Made by a program: the position numbers and the translations under genes. From contig JBFGCT010000031.1 in NCBI GenBank assembly GCA_041581055.1, positions 1-28,560 on the forward strand: a stretch of 28,560 nt of DNA, in the 5' to 3' direction. The notes beneath the pieces were generated by a model. It ran no database searches and was not told where the DNA came from. It worked only from the letters and a program-made list of their open reading frames with translations. Every line of letters begins with the position of its first letter. Position 1 is the stretch's first letter. Shown here in pieces: positions 15,393-23,502 of this stretch. The DNA is from JBFGCT01 sp041581055. GTDB taxonomy: Bacteria; Actinomycetota; Acidimicrobiia; Acidimicrobiales; Ilumatobacteraceae.

Positions 15393-16148
15393 ATGGACCG
15401 GGTTGTGCGCACGACGATCGACGGAGGGGTGGCGACGATCACGCTCGACTCGCAGCCGAACCGCAACGCGCTCTCGCGCCAACTCGTCGCCGAACTGCAC
15501 GAGGCGATCGACCAGGCGGAGGCCGCCGACGCCCGGGCGATCGTGCTCGGCCACGAGGGGCCGGCGTTCTGCGCCGGCGCCGACCTCAAGGAGCGCTCCG
15601 ACGGGGCGCCCGACTCCGGGCCGTTCGTGCGGATCCTCGAGCGGCTGATGGACACCGACCGCCCGACGATCGCCGCGGTCGACGGCGCGGTCAGGGCGGG
15701 CGGGATCGGCCTGATGGCGTCGTGCGACCTGGTCGTCGTCAACCCGGCGACGACATTCGCCCTCACCGAGGTGCGCATCGGGGTCGCGGCGGCGATCATC
15801 TCGGTTCCGATCCTCCGCCGCGTGTCGCCGGGCCGGATCGCCTCGGCGCTCCTCACCGGCGAGCCCTTCGACGCCGAGACGGCACGCGACATCGGACTGG
15901 TCACCCACGTCACCGACGACGTCGCCGCCGTCGTCGCCGGCCTCTGCGCGGGGATCACGGCCGGCGCGCCGCGCGCGGTCGCGGAGACCAAGCGCCTGCT
16001 GCGGCTCGTTCCCACGCTCGACCGCGACGAGGCCTTCGCCCGGATGCGGGCGCTGTCCGACGAGTTGTTCGCCACGCCCGAGGCGGCCGAGGGCATGGCG
16101 GCGTTCCGCGAGAAGCGGGCGCCCGTTTGGAGGCCGGTTGGCCGCTGA
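15393..16148 (+). CDS. Enoyl-CoA hydratase/isomerase family protein (methylglutaconyl-CoA hydratase-like)
   Basis: A 251-residue crotonase. The oxyanion-hole segments FCAGADLKER (59-68) and RAGGIGLMASCDL (101-113) are present, as is the substrate-ring LTEVRIGVAAAIIS. Classical enoyl-CoA hydratase uses two glutamates. The second is kept here (Glu126), but the first (GGGCEL in the rat enzyme) is replaced by glycine in AGGIGL. The GIGL plus TEVRIG combination is typical of LiuC/AtuE-type hydratases that act on methylglutaconyl-CoA-like substrates, so a leucine- or terpene-type degradation role is possible. That subfamily call is from motif memory. The following long-chain acyl-CoA synthetase starts 28 nt downstream and may share the transcript. 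Confidence 0.88.
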   Translation: MDRVVRTTIDGGVATITLDSQPNRNALSRQLVAELHEAIDQAEAADARAIVLGHEGPAFCAGADLKERSDGAPDSGPFVRILERLMDTDRPTIAAVDGAVRAGGIGLMASCDLVVVNPATTFALTEVRIGVAAAIISVPILRRVSPGRIASALLTGEPFDAETARDIGLVTHVTDDVAAVVAGLCAGITAGAPRAVAETKRLLRLVPTLDRDEAFARMRALSDELFATPEAAEGMAAFREKRAPVWRPVGR

Positions 16149-16176
16149 AATCGAGCGCGTGCCACAATGTGTCGCC

Positions 16177-17997
16177 ATGACGACGAGCCAGGATCTCCAC
16201 GACCGCATCACCGGACAGAACATCCCCAAGCGGTTCCTCCGCAACGTCGCCGAATACGGGGACACGGCCGTGCTGCGGTGGAAGAACTCCGCCGGCGACT
16301 GGGAGTCGCAGACGCTGTCCGAGCTGGCGGACCTCACCGCCCGCCTGACCGCCGGGCTGAAGGACCTCGGCGTCGGCGCCGGCGACAAGGTCGTGATGAT
16401 GATCCGCAACCGCGCCGAGTTCCACCCGCTCGACATCGCCGCGCTGTTCTGCGGGGCCACCCCGGTCTCGATCTACAACAGCTCCGCGCCCGAGCAGATC
16501 GAGTATCTCGTCAACGACTGCGGCGCCAAGGTGGCGATCGTCGAGGACAGCGGGTTCCTCGAGCGGTTTCTGAAGGTCAAGGAGTCGATCCCCTCGATCG
16601 AGCACATCGCGATCATCGAGGACTCCGACCTGGTCGGCCCCGACATCGTCCGGTACGCCGACCTCGCCGGCTTCGAGCCGGCCGACCTGGCCGCCGAGGC
16701 CGAGACGGCGACCCTCGACGATCTGGCGACGATCATCTACACGTCCGGCACGACCGGCCCGCCGAAGGGCGTCATGCTCTCGCACCGCAACGTCGCGTGG
16801 ACGTTGGAGAGCGTCGGGCAGTCGATGCGCGACCAGACCGACATCGACTCCTTCGCCGGCAAGAAGCACATCTCCTACCTGCCGATGGCGCACATCATGG
16901 AGCGCCTGCTCGGGCACTACTACATGGTCGACTTCGCCACCCAGGTCACGTGCTGCCCGGACACGAGCAAGATGCCCGCGATCGTCGGCGAGGTGCACCC
17001 CAACGTGTTCATCGGCGTGCCCCGCGTCTGGGAGAAGTTCCACGCCGGCGTCAACGCCGCGCTCGCCGCCGACCCGGAGAAGGCCAAGGCGGTCAACGAG
17101 GCGGTCGAGGCGGCGCTGCCGATCTCGGAGAAGATGACCGCCGGCACGGCCACCGACGAGGAGATCGAGACCTGGAACTTCCTCGACGCGGTCGCGTTCA
17201 AGACGGTGCGCGGCCTGCTCGGCCTCGACGAGACGGAGATCTGCATCAGCGGCGCCGCGCCGCTCGCACCCGAGATCATGTCCTGGTTCCGGGCGATCGG
17301 CGTCCCCCTCAGCGAGGGGTACGGCATGTCGGAGACGACGGCGGTGCTGACGTGGTCATCGGCCGCCAAGTCGGGGTATGTCGGCCAGGCGGCGACCGGG
17401 GTCGAGCTGAAGATCGCCGACGACGGTGAGGTGCTGGCCCGCGGCGGCAACATGTTCGTCGGCTACCTCGGCCTGCCCGACAAGACCGCCGAGACGATCG
17501 ACGAAGACGGCTGGTTGTACACCGGCGACATCGGCGAGCTCGACGACGAGGGCTACCTCAAGATCGTCGACCGCAAGAAGGAGCTGATCATCACCGCCGG
17601 CGGCAAGAACATCAGCCCGGCCAACCTCGAGGCGGCACTCAAGACGATCCCCCTCGTCGGGCAGGCGTGCGCGGTCGGCGAACAGAAGCCGTACGTCGTC
17701 GCGCTCGTCGTGCTCGACCCGGACGCCTGCGCCGCGTGGTGCGCGTCCCACGGCGTCGGGGGCGAGGACGCGAGCATGGTCGCGCTCGCCGAAAATCCCG
17801 ACGTGATCGCCGAGATCGAGGCCGGCCTCGCCGAGGTGATGGCGGAGTTCAACAACGCCGAGTCGGTCAAGAAGGTGAAGGTGCTCGGCGAGGAGTGGCT
17901 CCCCGACACCGAGGTCTTGACCCCGACTTCGAAGCTCAAGCGGCGCGGCATCCTCAGCCGCTTCGCCGACGAGATCGAGGCGCTGTACGCGCGATAG
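16177..17997 (+). CDS. Long-chain fatty-acid-CoA ligase (FadD15/FAA1-like)
   Basis: Activates long-chain fatty acids to acyl-CoA for beta-oxidation or lipid synthesis. The 606-residue protein has the P-loop IIYTSGTTGPPKG (186-198), the LC-FACS markers SYLPMAHIMERLLGHYYM and GVPRVWEKFHAGV, EGYGMSETTAVLTWS, WLYTGDIGELD, IVDRKKELIITAGGKNISPANLE and a C-terminal LTPTSKLKRRGI with the catalytic lysine. ATG 16177 is preferred over an upstream in-frame TTG (16138) that lies inside the crotonase end. No ribosome-binding site is visible; CACAAT (16163-16168) lies eight bases upstream and could mark a leaderless promoter. Ends eight bases from the convergent response-regulator stop. Confidence 0.93.
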   Translation: MTTSQDLHDRITGQNIPKRFLRNVAEYGDTAVLRWKNSAGDWESQTLSELADLTARLTAGLKDLGVGAGDKVVMMIRNRAEFHPLDIAALFCGATPVSIYNSSAPEQIEYLVNDCGAKVAIVEDSGFLERFLKVKESIPSIEHIAIIEDSDLVGPDIVRYADLAGFEPADLAAEAETATLDDLATIIYTSGTTGPPKGVMLSHRNVAWTLESVGQSMRDQTDIDSFAGKKHISYLPMAHIMERLLGHYYMVDFATQVTCCPDTSKMPAIVGEVHPNVFIGVPRVWEKFHAGVNAALAADPEKAKAVNEAVEAALPISEKMTAGTATDEEIETWNFLDAVAFKTVRGLLGLDETEICISGAAPLAPEIMSWFRAIGVPLSEGYGMSETTAVLTWSSAAKSGYVGQAATGVELKIADDGEVLARGGNMFVGYLGLPDKTAETIDEDGWLYTGDIGELDDEGYLKIVDRKKELIITAGGKNISPANLEAALKTIPLVGQACAVGEQKPYVVALVVLDPDACAAWCASHGVGGEDASMVALAENPDVIAEIEAGLAEVMAEFNNAESVKKVKVLGEEWLPDTEVLTPTSKLKRRGILSRFADEIEALYAR

Positions 17998-18005
17998 GGC
18001 GCCGA

Positions 18006-18689
18006 TCAGGCCATCAGCCGGTAGCCGACGCCGCGTGCGGTGACGATGAGGCGCGGATGGTCCGGGTGCTCCTCGATCTTCACCCGCAGCCGGCGGACGT
18101 GGGCGTCGACGAGCCGCGAGTCGCCGAGATACTCGTACCCCCACACCCGCTCGAGCAGTTGGTCCCTCGACAGGACCGCGCCGGCGTGATCGGCGAACTC
18201 GCACAGCAGCATGAACTCGGTTTTGGTGAGGTTGATCTCCTCGCCCGCCTTGAGCACGATGCCCTGCTCCCGGCGGAGTTCGATGTCGCCGAACCTCGTC
18301 GACGCCGACTGTGCCGGCGGTCGCTGGAGGTTGACCCGGCGAAGATGGGCGCGGATCCGCGCCGCCAGCTCCTTGGGGACCACGGGCTTGGTCACGTAGT
18401 CGTCGGCGCCCGCTTCGAGCCCGGCGACCATGTCGACCGTGTCGGTCTGCGCCGTGATGATGATGATCGGCACGATGCTCTTGGACCGGATCGCCCGGCA
18501 CACGTCGAACCCCGACATGTCGGGAAGCCGAAGGTCGAGCAGGACGAGATCGGGCGGCGCGGCGTCGAAGGCGACCAGCCCCGCGCCACCGTCCGCGGCC
18601 TCGCGCACCGAGTACCCCTCGTCCTCGAGCGCGAGTGTCAGGGCGAGTCGGATTCCGTCGTCGTCTTCGATGAACAGCAGTGTTTCCAT
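18006..18689 (-). CDS. OmpR/PhoB-family response regulator, MtrA-like
   Basis: A 227-residue two-domain regulator. The receiver has acidic Asp9-Asp10-Asp11, phospho-acceptor Asp52 (LLDLRLPDM), Thr79 and Lys101 (VTKP). The winged-helix domain (about 130-227) includes LTKTEFMLLCEFADHAGAVLSRDQLLERVWGYEYLGDSRLVDAHVRRLRVKIEE and TARGVGYRL. The run TAQTDTVDMVAGLEAGADDY and the WGY-x5-SRLVDAHVRRLR stretch resemble actinobacterial MtrA. The partner kinase is encoded divergently, not downstream as in mycobacteria. ATG 18689 has no clear ribosome-binding site. Phosphorylation-dependent DNA binding in the shared intergenic region is likely (see the hexamer entry). Confidence 0.92.
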   Translation of the reverse strand: METLLFIEDDDGIRLALTLALEDEGYSVREAADGGAGLVAFDAAPPDLVLLDLRLPDMSGFDVCRAIRSKSIVPIIIITAQTDTVDMVAGLEAGADDYVTKPVVPKELAARIRAHLRRVNLQRPPAQSASTRFGDIELRREQGIVLKAGEEINLTKTEFMLLCEFADHAGAVLSRDQLLERVWGYEYLGDSRLVDAHVRRLRVKIEEHPDHPRLIVTARGVGYRLMA

Positions 18690-18824
18690 GGCGGGCGCCG
18701 GTGGCCGTCGTACGATACCGGTGGATGGGAACGGGTGCGAGGTCGATCCAAAGCTGACCCTGAGGGTTTGCGGGGGCCCCGAATCGCGCGTCGTGCCTGC
18801 TCATTCTGGCCGAAATCCGCCTTT

Positions 18825-18863
18825 GTTACAGAAATCGCACAATTCCAGCGTCTCCCCGTCACA
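18825..18863. promoter_or_regulatory. Candidate response-regulator binding hexamers with 11-bp phasing
   Basis: GTTACA (18825-18830), CGCACA (18836-18841) and GTCACA (18858-18863) begin 11 and 22 bp apart, the helical phasing expected for tandem OmpR-family sites, within the 347-bp region shared by regulator and kinase. From memory, MtrA sites in mycobacteria contain GTCACAGCG-type repeats; the last copy here runs GTCACACAGCG. The remaining part of this region (18690-18824) shows no other feature I can support. Confidence 0.45.
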
Positions 18864-18891
18864 CAGCGTGTCCAAGATCGTAGGTGTTCAC

Positions 18892-18938
18892 GCTGCCCCG
18901 GTGAGGTACCTTCCTCCCCCTGGTGCCTCACCGGCAGC
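18892..18938. repeat. Strong imperfect inverted repeat upstream of the sensor kinase
   Basis: GCTGCC (18892-18897), a CC bulge, then GGTGAGGTACC (18900-18910) pair with GGTGCCTCACC (18922-18932) and GGCAGC (18933-18938), leaving an 11-nt pyrimidine loop. One U-G pair is included in the RNA reading. It is 98 nt before the kinase GTG. There is no U-tract, so it could be a 5' leader structure, an attenuator-like element or a DNA-binding site. Confidence 0.6.
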
Positions 18939-19036
18939 GGTGTGATCGATTCGCCTGATCGGATGGCAGGTGTTTCTCCTGGTGGTGCCCCGGCCCTCGG
19001 TCGTCGTCGGCGTTCGGCGCCTGCAACACTGAGGCC

Positions 19037-20419
19037 GTGGCTCGCCAACGTTCCCTCCGCCTGCGGGCACGGGTCACGTTGTTCTTCGCCTTCATCGCGC
19101 TGCTGGCCGGAACCGTCCTCGTCGGGGTCACCTACGGATTCGCCAGGAGCAACCTGATCGAGGACCTGACCGACTCGGCGCGCAAGCAGGCGATCGACAA
19201 CGCGGCCCGCGTCAGCGAGGTGTTGGACGACGACCCGGACGCGCTCGGCAGCTTCTTCGAGAACAACCTGCAGACCGACCCGAACGGGTTCGCCGTGCTC
19301 AGCTCGATCGACCCCAGCTCCCCCTCGGTCCAGACCGCGACGACCCACCCGATCACCGACTTCCCCGATCGCCTCGTCGACGCCGTGCGCGGCCGCGGAT
19401 ACGGCACGCAGTACATCAAGATCGACGGCGAGACGTTCGTGACGGTGGGGATCTACATCGCCCCGCACGACACCGGCTACTTCGAGGCGTTCCCGGTGCG
19501 CAGCACCGAGCGCACGCTCACCGCGATCCTGACCGCGCTCGGGCTCGGCGCGGCGGGCACGCTCATCCTCGCCTCGCTGTTCGGGTTCTCGACGAGCCGA
19601 CGGCTGCTGCGACCGCTCAGCGAGGTCGCCGACGCCGCCGAGGAGATCGCCTCGGGCGGTCTCGACACGCGGCTGGACGAGTCGTCGGACCCCGACCTCG
19701 ACCGGCTCGCCGGCTCGTTCAACGACATGGCCGACGCCGTGCAGGCGCGGATCGAACGCGAGGCCCGGTTCGCGTCCGACGTCAGCCACGAGCTGCGCTC
19801 GCCGATCACCGCGCTGACCGCCGCGGTCGAGGTGCTCGACGCTCGGCGGGAGGACATTCCCGAACGCACCCAGCAGGCGCTCGACGTGGTGGTCGACCAG
19901 GTCCGCCGATTCGACAGCATGGTCATCGACCTGCTCGAGCTGTCGCGGCTGGACGCCGGCGCAACCGAGCTCAACCTCGAACAGGTCGAGATCGTCGACC
20001 TCGTGGCCCGCGTGGCGGCGCGCCACGGCGAGCCCGACGTCCCGATCAACATCAACCGTCGAACGCCGAAGAACGCGGTGCTCGACAAGCTGCGCTTCGA
20101 GCGCATCCTCGTCAACCTCCTCCAGAACGCGCGGAACCACGGCGGCGGCGTGCTGTGCGTCGAGCTGTCCCCGGCGCGCGATCGCCGCTTCCAGCTGGCG
20201 GTCGAGGACGGCGGGCCCGGCGTGGCCCAGAGCGAGCGCGAGCGAATCTTCGAGCGCTTCGCCCGCGGCAGCGCCGCCCGCCACCGCACCGGCACCGGGC
20301 TCGGGCTGGCACTCGTCGTCGAGCACTCGGCGGCGATGGGCGGGTCGGCGTGGGTCGAGGATCGCGCCGGCGGCGGGGCCCGATTCGTCGTCGAGCTGCC
20401 GGTCGAGGTCACGCCGTGA
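19037..20419 (+). CDS. Membrane sensor histidine kinase, MtrB-like
   Basis: A 460-residue kinase. TM1 at about 12-33 and TM2 at about 160-183 flank a roughly 126-residue extracytoplasmic domain. HAMP follows (about 184-237), then the H box FASDVSHELRSPITAL with His251, the N box LVNLLQNARNHGGG (Asn360, Asn364), G1 DGGPG (391-395), an F box around RIFERFARG, and G2 GTGLGLAL (419-426). The start is GTG 19037. The gene overlaps the following GerMN lipoprotein by GTGA (20416-20419), so they are translationally coupled, matching the mtrB-lpqB order of mycobacteria. The cognate regulator is almost certainly the divergent gene at 18006-18689. The sensed signal is unknown. Confidence 0.93.
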   Translation: MARQRSLRLRARVTLFFAFIALLAGTVLVGVTYGFARSNLIEDLTDSARKQAIDNAARVSEVLDDDPDALGSFFENNLQTDPNGFAVLSSIDPSSPSVQTATTHPITDFPDRLVDAVRGRGYGTQYIKIDGETFVTVGIYIAPHDTGYFEAFPVRSTERTLTAILTALGLGAAGTLILASLFGFSTSRRLLRPLSEVADAAEEIASGGLDTRLDESSDPDLDRLAGSFNDMADAVQARIEREARFASDVSHELRSPITALTAAVEVLDARREDIPERTQQALDVVVDQVRRFDSMVIDLLELSRLDAGATELNLEQVEIVDLVARVAARHGEPDVPININRRTPKNAVLDKLRFERILVNLLQNARNHGGGVLCVELSPARDRRFQLAVEDGGPGVAQSERERIFERFARGSAARHRTGTGLGLALVVEHSAAMGGSAWVEDRAGGGARFVVELPVEVTP

Positions 20420-21144
20420 GGCGGCGCGGGCTCGTGGCGGCCGCCGGGATCGGCCTGCTCGGCGTCACGATCGCCGCCTGCGGGGTTCCGACCGGCGACT
20501 CCAGCTTCGAGCCCGTCGAGCAGGCCGAGATCCCGCTCGAGCTCAGCCAGCCGTCCACGTCGTCGACCTCGACGACGACGACGACCACGACGACGACGAC
20601 GACGACCACGCTGCCCGACGCCCCCGCCACGACCGAGCAGCAGACGACCACGACGATCGCGCTGCTCGATCCGGTGCTGACCTACTTCGTCTCCCGTGGC
20701 GACCTCGAGTCGGTCGAGCAGACCCTGACGCGGGGCTACAGCCGCAACCAGCTCGTGACGCTGCTCGAGGACGGGCCCCCGGCCGGCTCGGTCCTCGACA
20801 CGTACATCGAGCCGGGGCTGATGGTCTCGACGTCCCAGCGCGGCGGCGTCGTCACGATCGAGCTCGACGAGGAGCTGCTCGCCGCGATCGACACGCGCGA
20901 CCAGCGGCGGGCGTTCGCCCAGATCGTGCTCACGTTCACCCAGAACCTGCGCGGTGTCGGTCAGGTGGCGTTCACGCTCGCCGGCGTTCCGATCGGTGTC
21001 CCGAAGGGGAACGCGCTGTTCTCCCAGCCGGGGGAACCGGTGTCGGCCGACGACTACGCGGTGCTCCTCGTCGACGCCCCCGGGAACGAGCCCGACGTCG
21101 GTGAGCCGGTCACCGGCACGACGACCACCAGTCCCGACGGGTGA
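20416..21144 (+). CDS. GerMN-domain lipoprotein (LpqB-like partner of the sensor kinase)
   Basis: A 242-residue protein starting at GTG within the kinase stop. The signal RRRGLVAAAGIGLLGVTIAAC has a good lipobox, I-A-A-C with Cys22. A Ser/Thr linker follows (about 47-66, with 13 consecutive Thr from ACG/ACC codons) and a second Thr cluster near 77-80. The GerMN domain spans about residues 86-222 (VLTYFVSRGDLESVEQTLTR, LLEDGPPAGSVLDTYIEPG, VVTIELDEELLAAID, RAFAQIVLTFTQNLRGVGQVAFTLAGVPIGVPKG). LpqB of mycobacteria carries GerMN plus a beta-propeller and modulates MtrB; here only the GerMN part is present. A role in kinase signalling or spore-independent cell-envelope work is inferred. Confidence 0.88.
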   Translation: MRRRGLVAAAGIGLLGVTIAACGVPTGDSSFEPVEQAEIPLELSQPSTSSTSTTTTTTTTTTTTTLPDAPATTEQQTTTTIALLDPVLTYFVSRGDLESVEQTLTRGYSRNQLVTLLEDGPPAGSVLDTYIEPGLMVSTSQRGGVVTIELDEELLAAIDTRDQRRAFAQIVLTFTQNLRGVGQVAFTLAGVPIGVPKGNALFSQPGEPVSADDYAVLLVDAPGNEPDVGEPVTGTTTTSPDG

Positions 21145-21168
21145 GCGGAATGCGTTCGGCCGGCCCGC

Positions 21169-22587
21169 TCAGCGCAGGAATTGCGGGTCGGACCAGTCCC
21201 ACACGCGGCCGGGGTCGACCTCGATCGACAGGTTCGTCTCCGACGGCCAGTTCCACAGCATCACCGACATGCGGTAGCCGGCCCGCACGTTGACGAAACC
21301 GCCCCACAGCGTGGCCACCGCCAGCGCGGCGAGCAGTGCCGAGCGCCGCCCGCTCGCCGGTGTCGCCCTGAGCGCCATGACCGGCGTGGTGAGCAGGACG
21401 AACAGGGCGGGCACGACGTCGAGCATGAACCGCGGCCCGACGGTGGCCCCGGCCCACCAGTGCGGGAAGGCGGAGACGGCGACCAGGTGCAGCCCGACCC
21501 ACCCGACGAGGAGCCGCTCGAACAGCGAGGCGTCACGCCAGCGCACGACGCACCACGCCACGCCGAGCAGCAACAGCGGGGTCCAGACGAACAGCCCGCG
21601 CCCGGGACTGACAAGGTTCGCCGCGAACGCCTCGGGGAACGACCGGCCCAGCTCGAGGCGATCGCGCGAGTACGGCGCGATCCAATCGCCGTAGGTCGCG
21701 ATGTTGACCGAGACGACGGCGACGAGGCCGCCGGCCGACGCGGCGGCGTAGGCGACGGCGAGCCGCCAACGGCCCCGATCCCACGCCAGCCAGAGCATCA
21801 CGATGCCGAGCAGGGCGAGCGGCGGCCGCGTCGAGTACCCGAGCACGACGAGCAGGGCGGCGGCGGCGACCAGCACCGCGTCGACGCGGGCGATGGGCCC
21901 TCGCCGTTCGGTGAGCGCCTGGGCGAGCGCGAGGACGCCGACCGTGACCAACAGCGCCGGGCCCTGAACCCACAGGTTGCGCGACGTCGTCGACATCACA
22001 CCGGTGCCCAACGCGAACGTGAGCGCCAACCCGCCGGCCCAGGCCACCGAACGCAGTCGCCGGTGCAACACCCACATCAGCAGCCCGGTCGTCACGGCGG
22101 CGATCGCCGCGGCGATCTGGTTCTCGATGTCGAACAGCGGGAGCGTCGTCTCGAGCTCGGCGGCGAAGTCCCCGCCGGTCGTGTTCGTCACCACGGCGTG
22201 GCCGGCGACGAACGGCGCCGCCACGACCGAAGCGCCCCAGGGGAAGAAGTCGACGCGGTCCGACCCGATCTCGAGCAGGTGCGGCGGCGGCTGGACCGGG
22301 TACGCGTCGATCAGCTCGGAGTACTCCGACAGGTCGAAGTCGCCGTCGGTGATCAGGCTGGCCGACGAGTGGACGATCCACAGCGAGTCCCCGCCGGCGT
22401 GGCTGACCGGCGCCCGGTCGAACATCCAGAACACGAAGACGACCGTCACCGCGATCGCCGCGGCGAGTCGCAGCCACGACTCCCCCGGCGCGGCCGCGTC
22501 GTCCGGCGGTGGGCCGTCGTCGACCAGCGCCTCGCCGTCGTCGAGATCGTCCGCCGCCGGACCGTCCTCGACGTGCACGCGTGCCAT
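21169..22587 (-). CDS. Polytopic membrane protein, possible GT-C-type glycosyltransferase
   Basis: A 472-residue protein with an acidic cytosolic N-terminus, then about ten hydrophobic helices starting with LAAAIAVTVVFVFWMF. The first extracytoplasmic loop has GDSLWIVHSSASLITDGDFDLSEYSEL, comparable to the Asp-containing loop of GT39/ArnT-like transferases, and later segments include YSTRPPLALLGIVMLWLAW, SPGRGLFVWTPLLLLGVAW and FPHWWAGATVGPRFMLDVVPALF. The family resembles uncharacterised actinobacterial membrane proteins of this kind; enzymatic activity is inference. ATG 22587 is preferred over an in-frame ATG three codons earlier because MARVHVE is a more natural start; both are possible. 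The gene follows era by 28 nt and is probably cotranscribed. Confidence 0.75.
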   Translation of the reverse strand: MARVHVEDGPAADDLDDGEALVDDGPPPDDAAAPGESWLRLAAAIAVTVVFVFWMFDRAPVSHAGGDSLWIVHSSASLITDGDFDLSEYSELIDAYPVQPPPHLLEIGSDRVDFFPWGASVVAAPFVAGHAVVTNTTGGDFAAELETTLPLFDIENQIAAAIAAVTTGLLMWVLHRRLRSVAWAGGLALTFALGTGVMSTTSRNLWVQGPALLVTVGVLALAQALTERRGPIARVDAVLVAAAALLVVLGYSTRPPLALLGIVMLWLAWDRGRWRLAVAYAAASAGGLVAVVSVNIATYGDWIAPYSRDRLELGRSFPEAFAANLVSPGRGLFVWTPLLLLGVAWCVVRWRDASLFERLLVGWVGLHLVAVSAFPHWWAGATVGPRFMLDVVPALFVLLTTPVMALRATPASGRRSALLAALAVATLWGGFVNVRAGYRMSVMLWNWPSETNLSIEVDPGRVWDWSDPQFLR

Positions 22588-22615
22588 GAGCGGCAAGGCT
22601 AACCGTGCTCGATTC

Positions 22616-23476
22616 TCAGTAGCCGAGACGCTCGACCCGATCCGGGCGCCGCTGCCAATCCTTGTCGACCTTCACCCGCAGCTCGAGGTAGGCGCCGGCC
22701 GGCATCTGCGCCCTGACCCGCTCGCCGACCTGCTTGAGGATCAAACCGCCCTTGCCGATCACCATGCCCTTCTGGCTCTCCCGCTCGACGAGGATCTCGA
22801 CGCGCACGCGGGGCCACTCCCACTCGGTGACCTCGGTGGCGATCGAGTACGGCAGCTCGTCGCGCGTGACCGCGAGCAGTTGCTCGCGCACGAGCTCGGC
22901 GACCCGGCGCTCGTCGGGCATGTCGCTGACCTCGTCGTCGGGGAAGTACCGCGGGCCCTTCGGGAGGAGGGTGGTGAGGTGGGCGACGAGCGGCTCGAGC
23001 CCGTCGCCGCGCTTCGCCGAGACCGGGAAGTACTCGGCGGCGCCCAGGTCGCTCGCCGCGGCCAGCATCGCCAGCACCTGTTGCGGCTCGGCGACGTCGA
23101 TCTTGTTGACGATCACGATCGAGCGCGGCATCTCGATCCGGTCGGCGACCCACCGGTCGCCGTTGCCGAACCGCTTGGTCGCGTCGAGCACGAGGCAGGT
23201 GACATCGACGTCCTTGACGCTGTCGATCGCGGTGGCGTTGACCCGCTCGCCGAGCGCGGTCACCGCCTTGTGCAGGCCGGGGGTGTCGACGAACACGATC
23301 TGGCTGGCGGGCCGCGAGAGCACGCCCATGATGCGGTGCCGCGTCGTCTGTGGTTTGTCGGAGACGATGCTCACCTTGTGCCCGCAGATCGCGTTGACCA
23401 GCGACGACTTGCCGACGTTCGGCCGGCCGACGAGGGTGACGAACCCGGAGCGGTACTCGTGCGTTTCGTCGGTCAC
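22616..23476 (-). CDS. era: GTPase Era
   Basis: Era binds 16S rRNA and supports 30S ribosome maturation. The 286-residue protein has G1 GRPNVGKSS (17-25), the G2 effector SDKPQTTRHRIMG, G3 DTPG (64-67), G4 NKID (124-127), G5 VSAKRGDGL, and a C-terminal KH domain with the conserved YSIATEVTEWE, ESQKGMVIGKGG and LELRVKVDKDWQ. Length is slightly below E. coli Era (301). It begins at GTG 23476, only 26 bp from the divergent MaoC gene, so both promoters must share or overlap this space. The polytopic membrane gene follows. Confidence 0.97.
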   Translation of the reverse strand: MTDETHEYRSGFVTLVGRPNVGKSSLVNAICGHKVSIVSDKPQTTRHRIMGVLSRPASQIVFVDTPGLHKAVTALGERVNATAIDSVKDVDVTCLVLDATKRFGNGDRWVADRIEMPRSIVIVNKIDVAEPQQVLAMLAAASDLGAAEYFPVSAKRGDGLEPLVAHLTTLLPKGPRYFPDDEVSDMPDERRVAELVREQLLAVTRDELPYSIATEVTEWEWPRVRVEILVERESQKGMVIGKGGLILKQVGERVRAQMPAGAYLELRVKVDKDWQRRPDRVERLGY

Positions 23477-23502
23477 CGCGCCAGTTTGCCAAGCTCGTCG
23501 TC

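Noticed and set aside
15304..16165. N-terminal extension of aldolase over the crotonase region
   Set aside because: The extended frame lies antisense to the crotonase gene and has no relation to aldolase; GTG 15304 gives the normal class II length.
20560..20615. ACG/ACC run as a regulatory microsatellite or CRISPR-like repeat
   Set aside because: It encodes a 13-Thr linker in a lipoprotein and is in frame; treated as coding low complexity.
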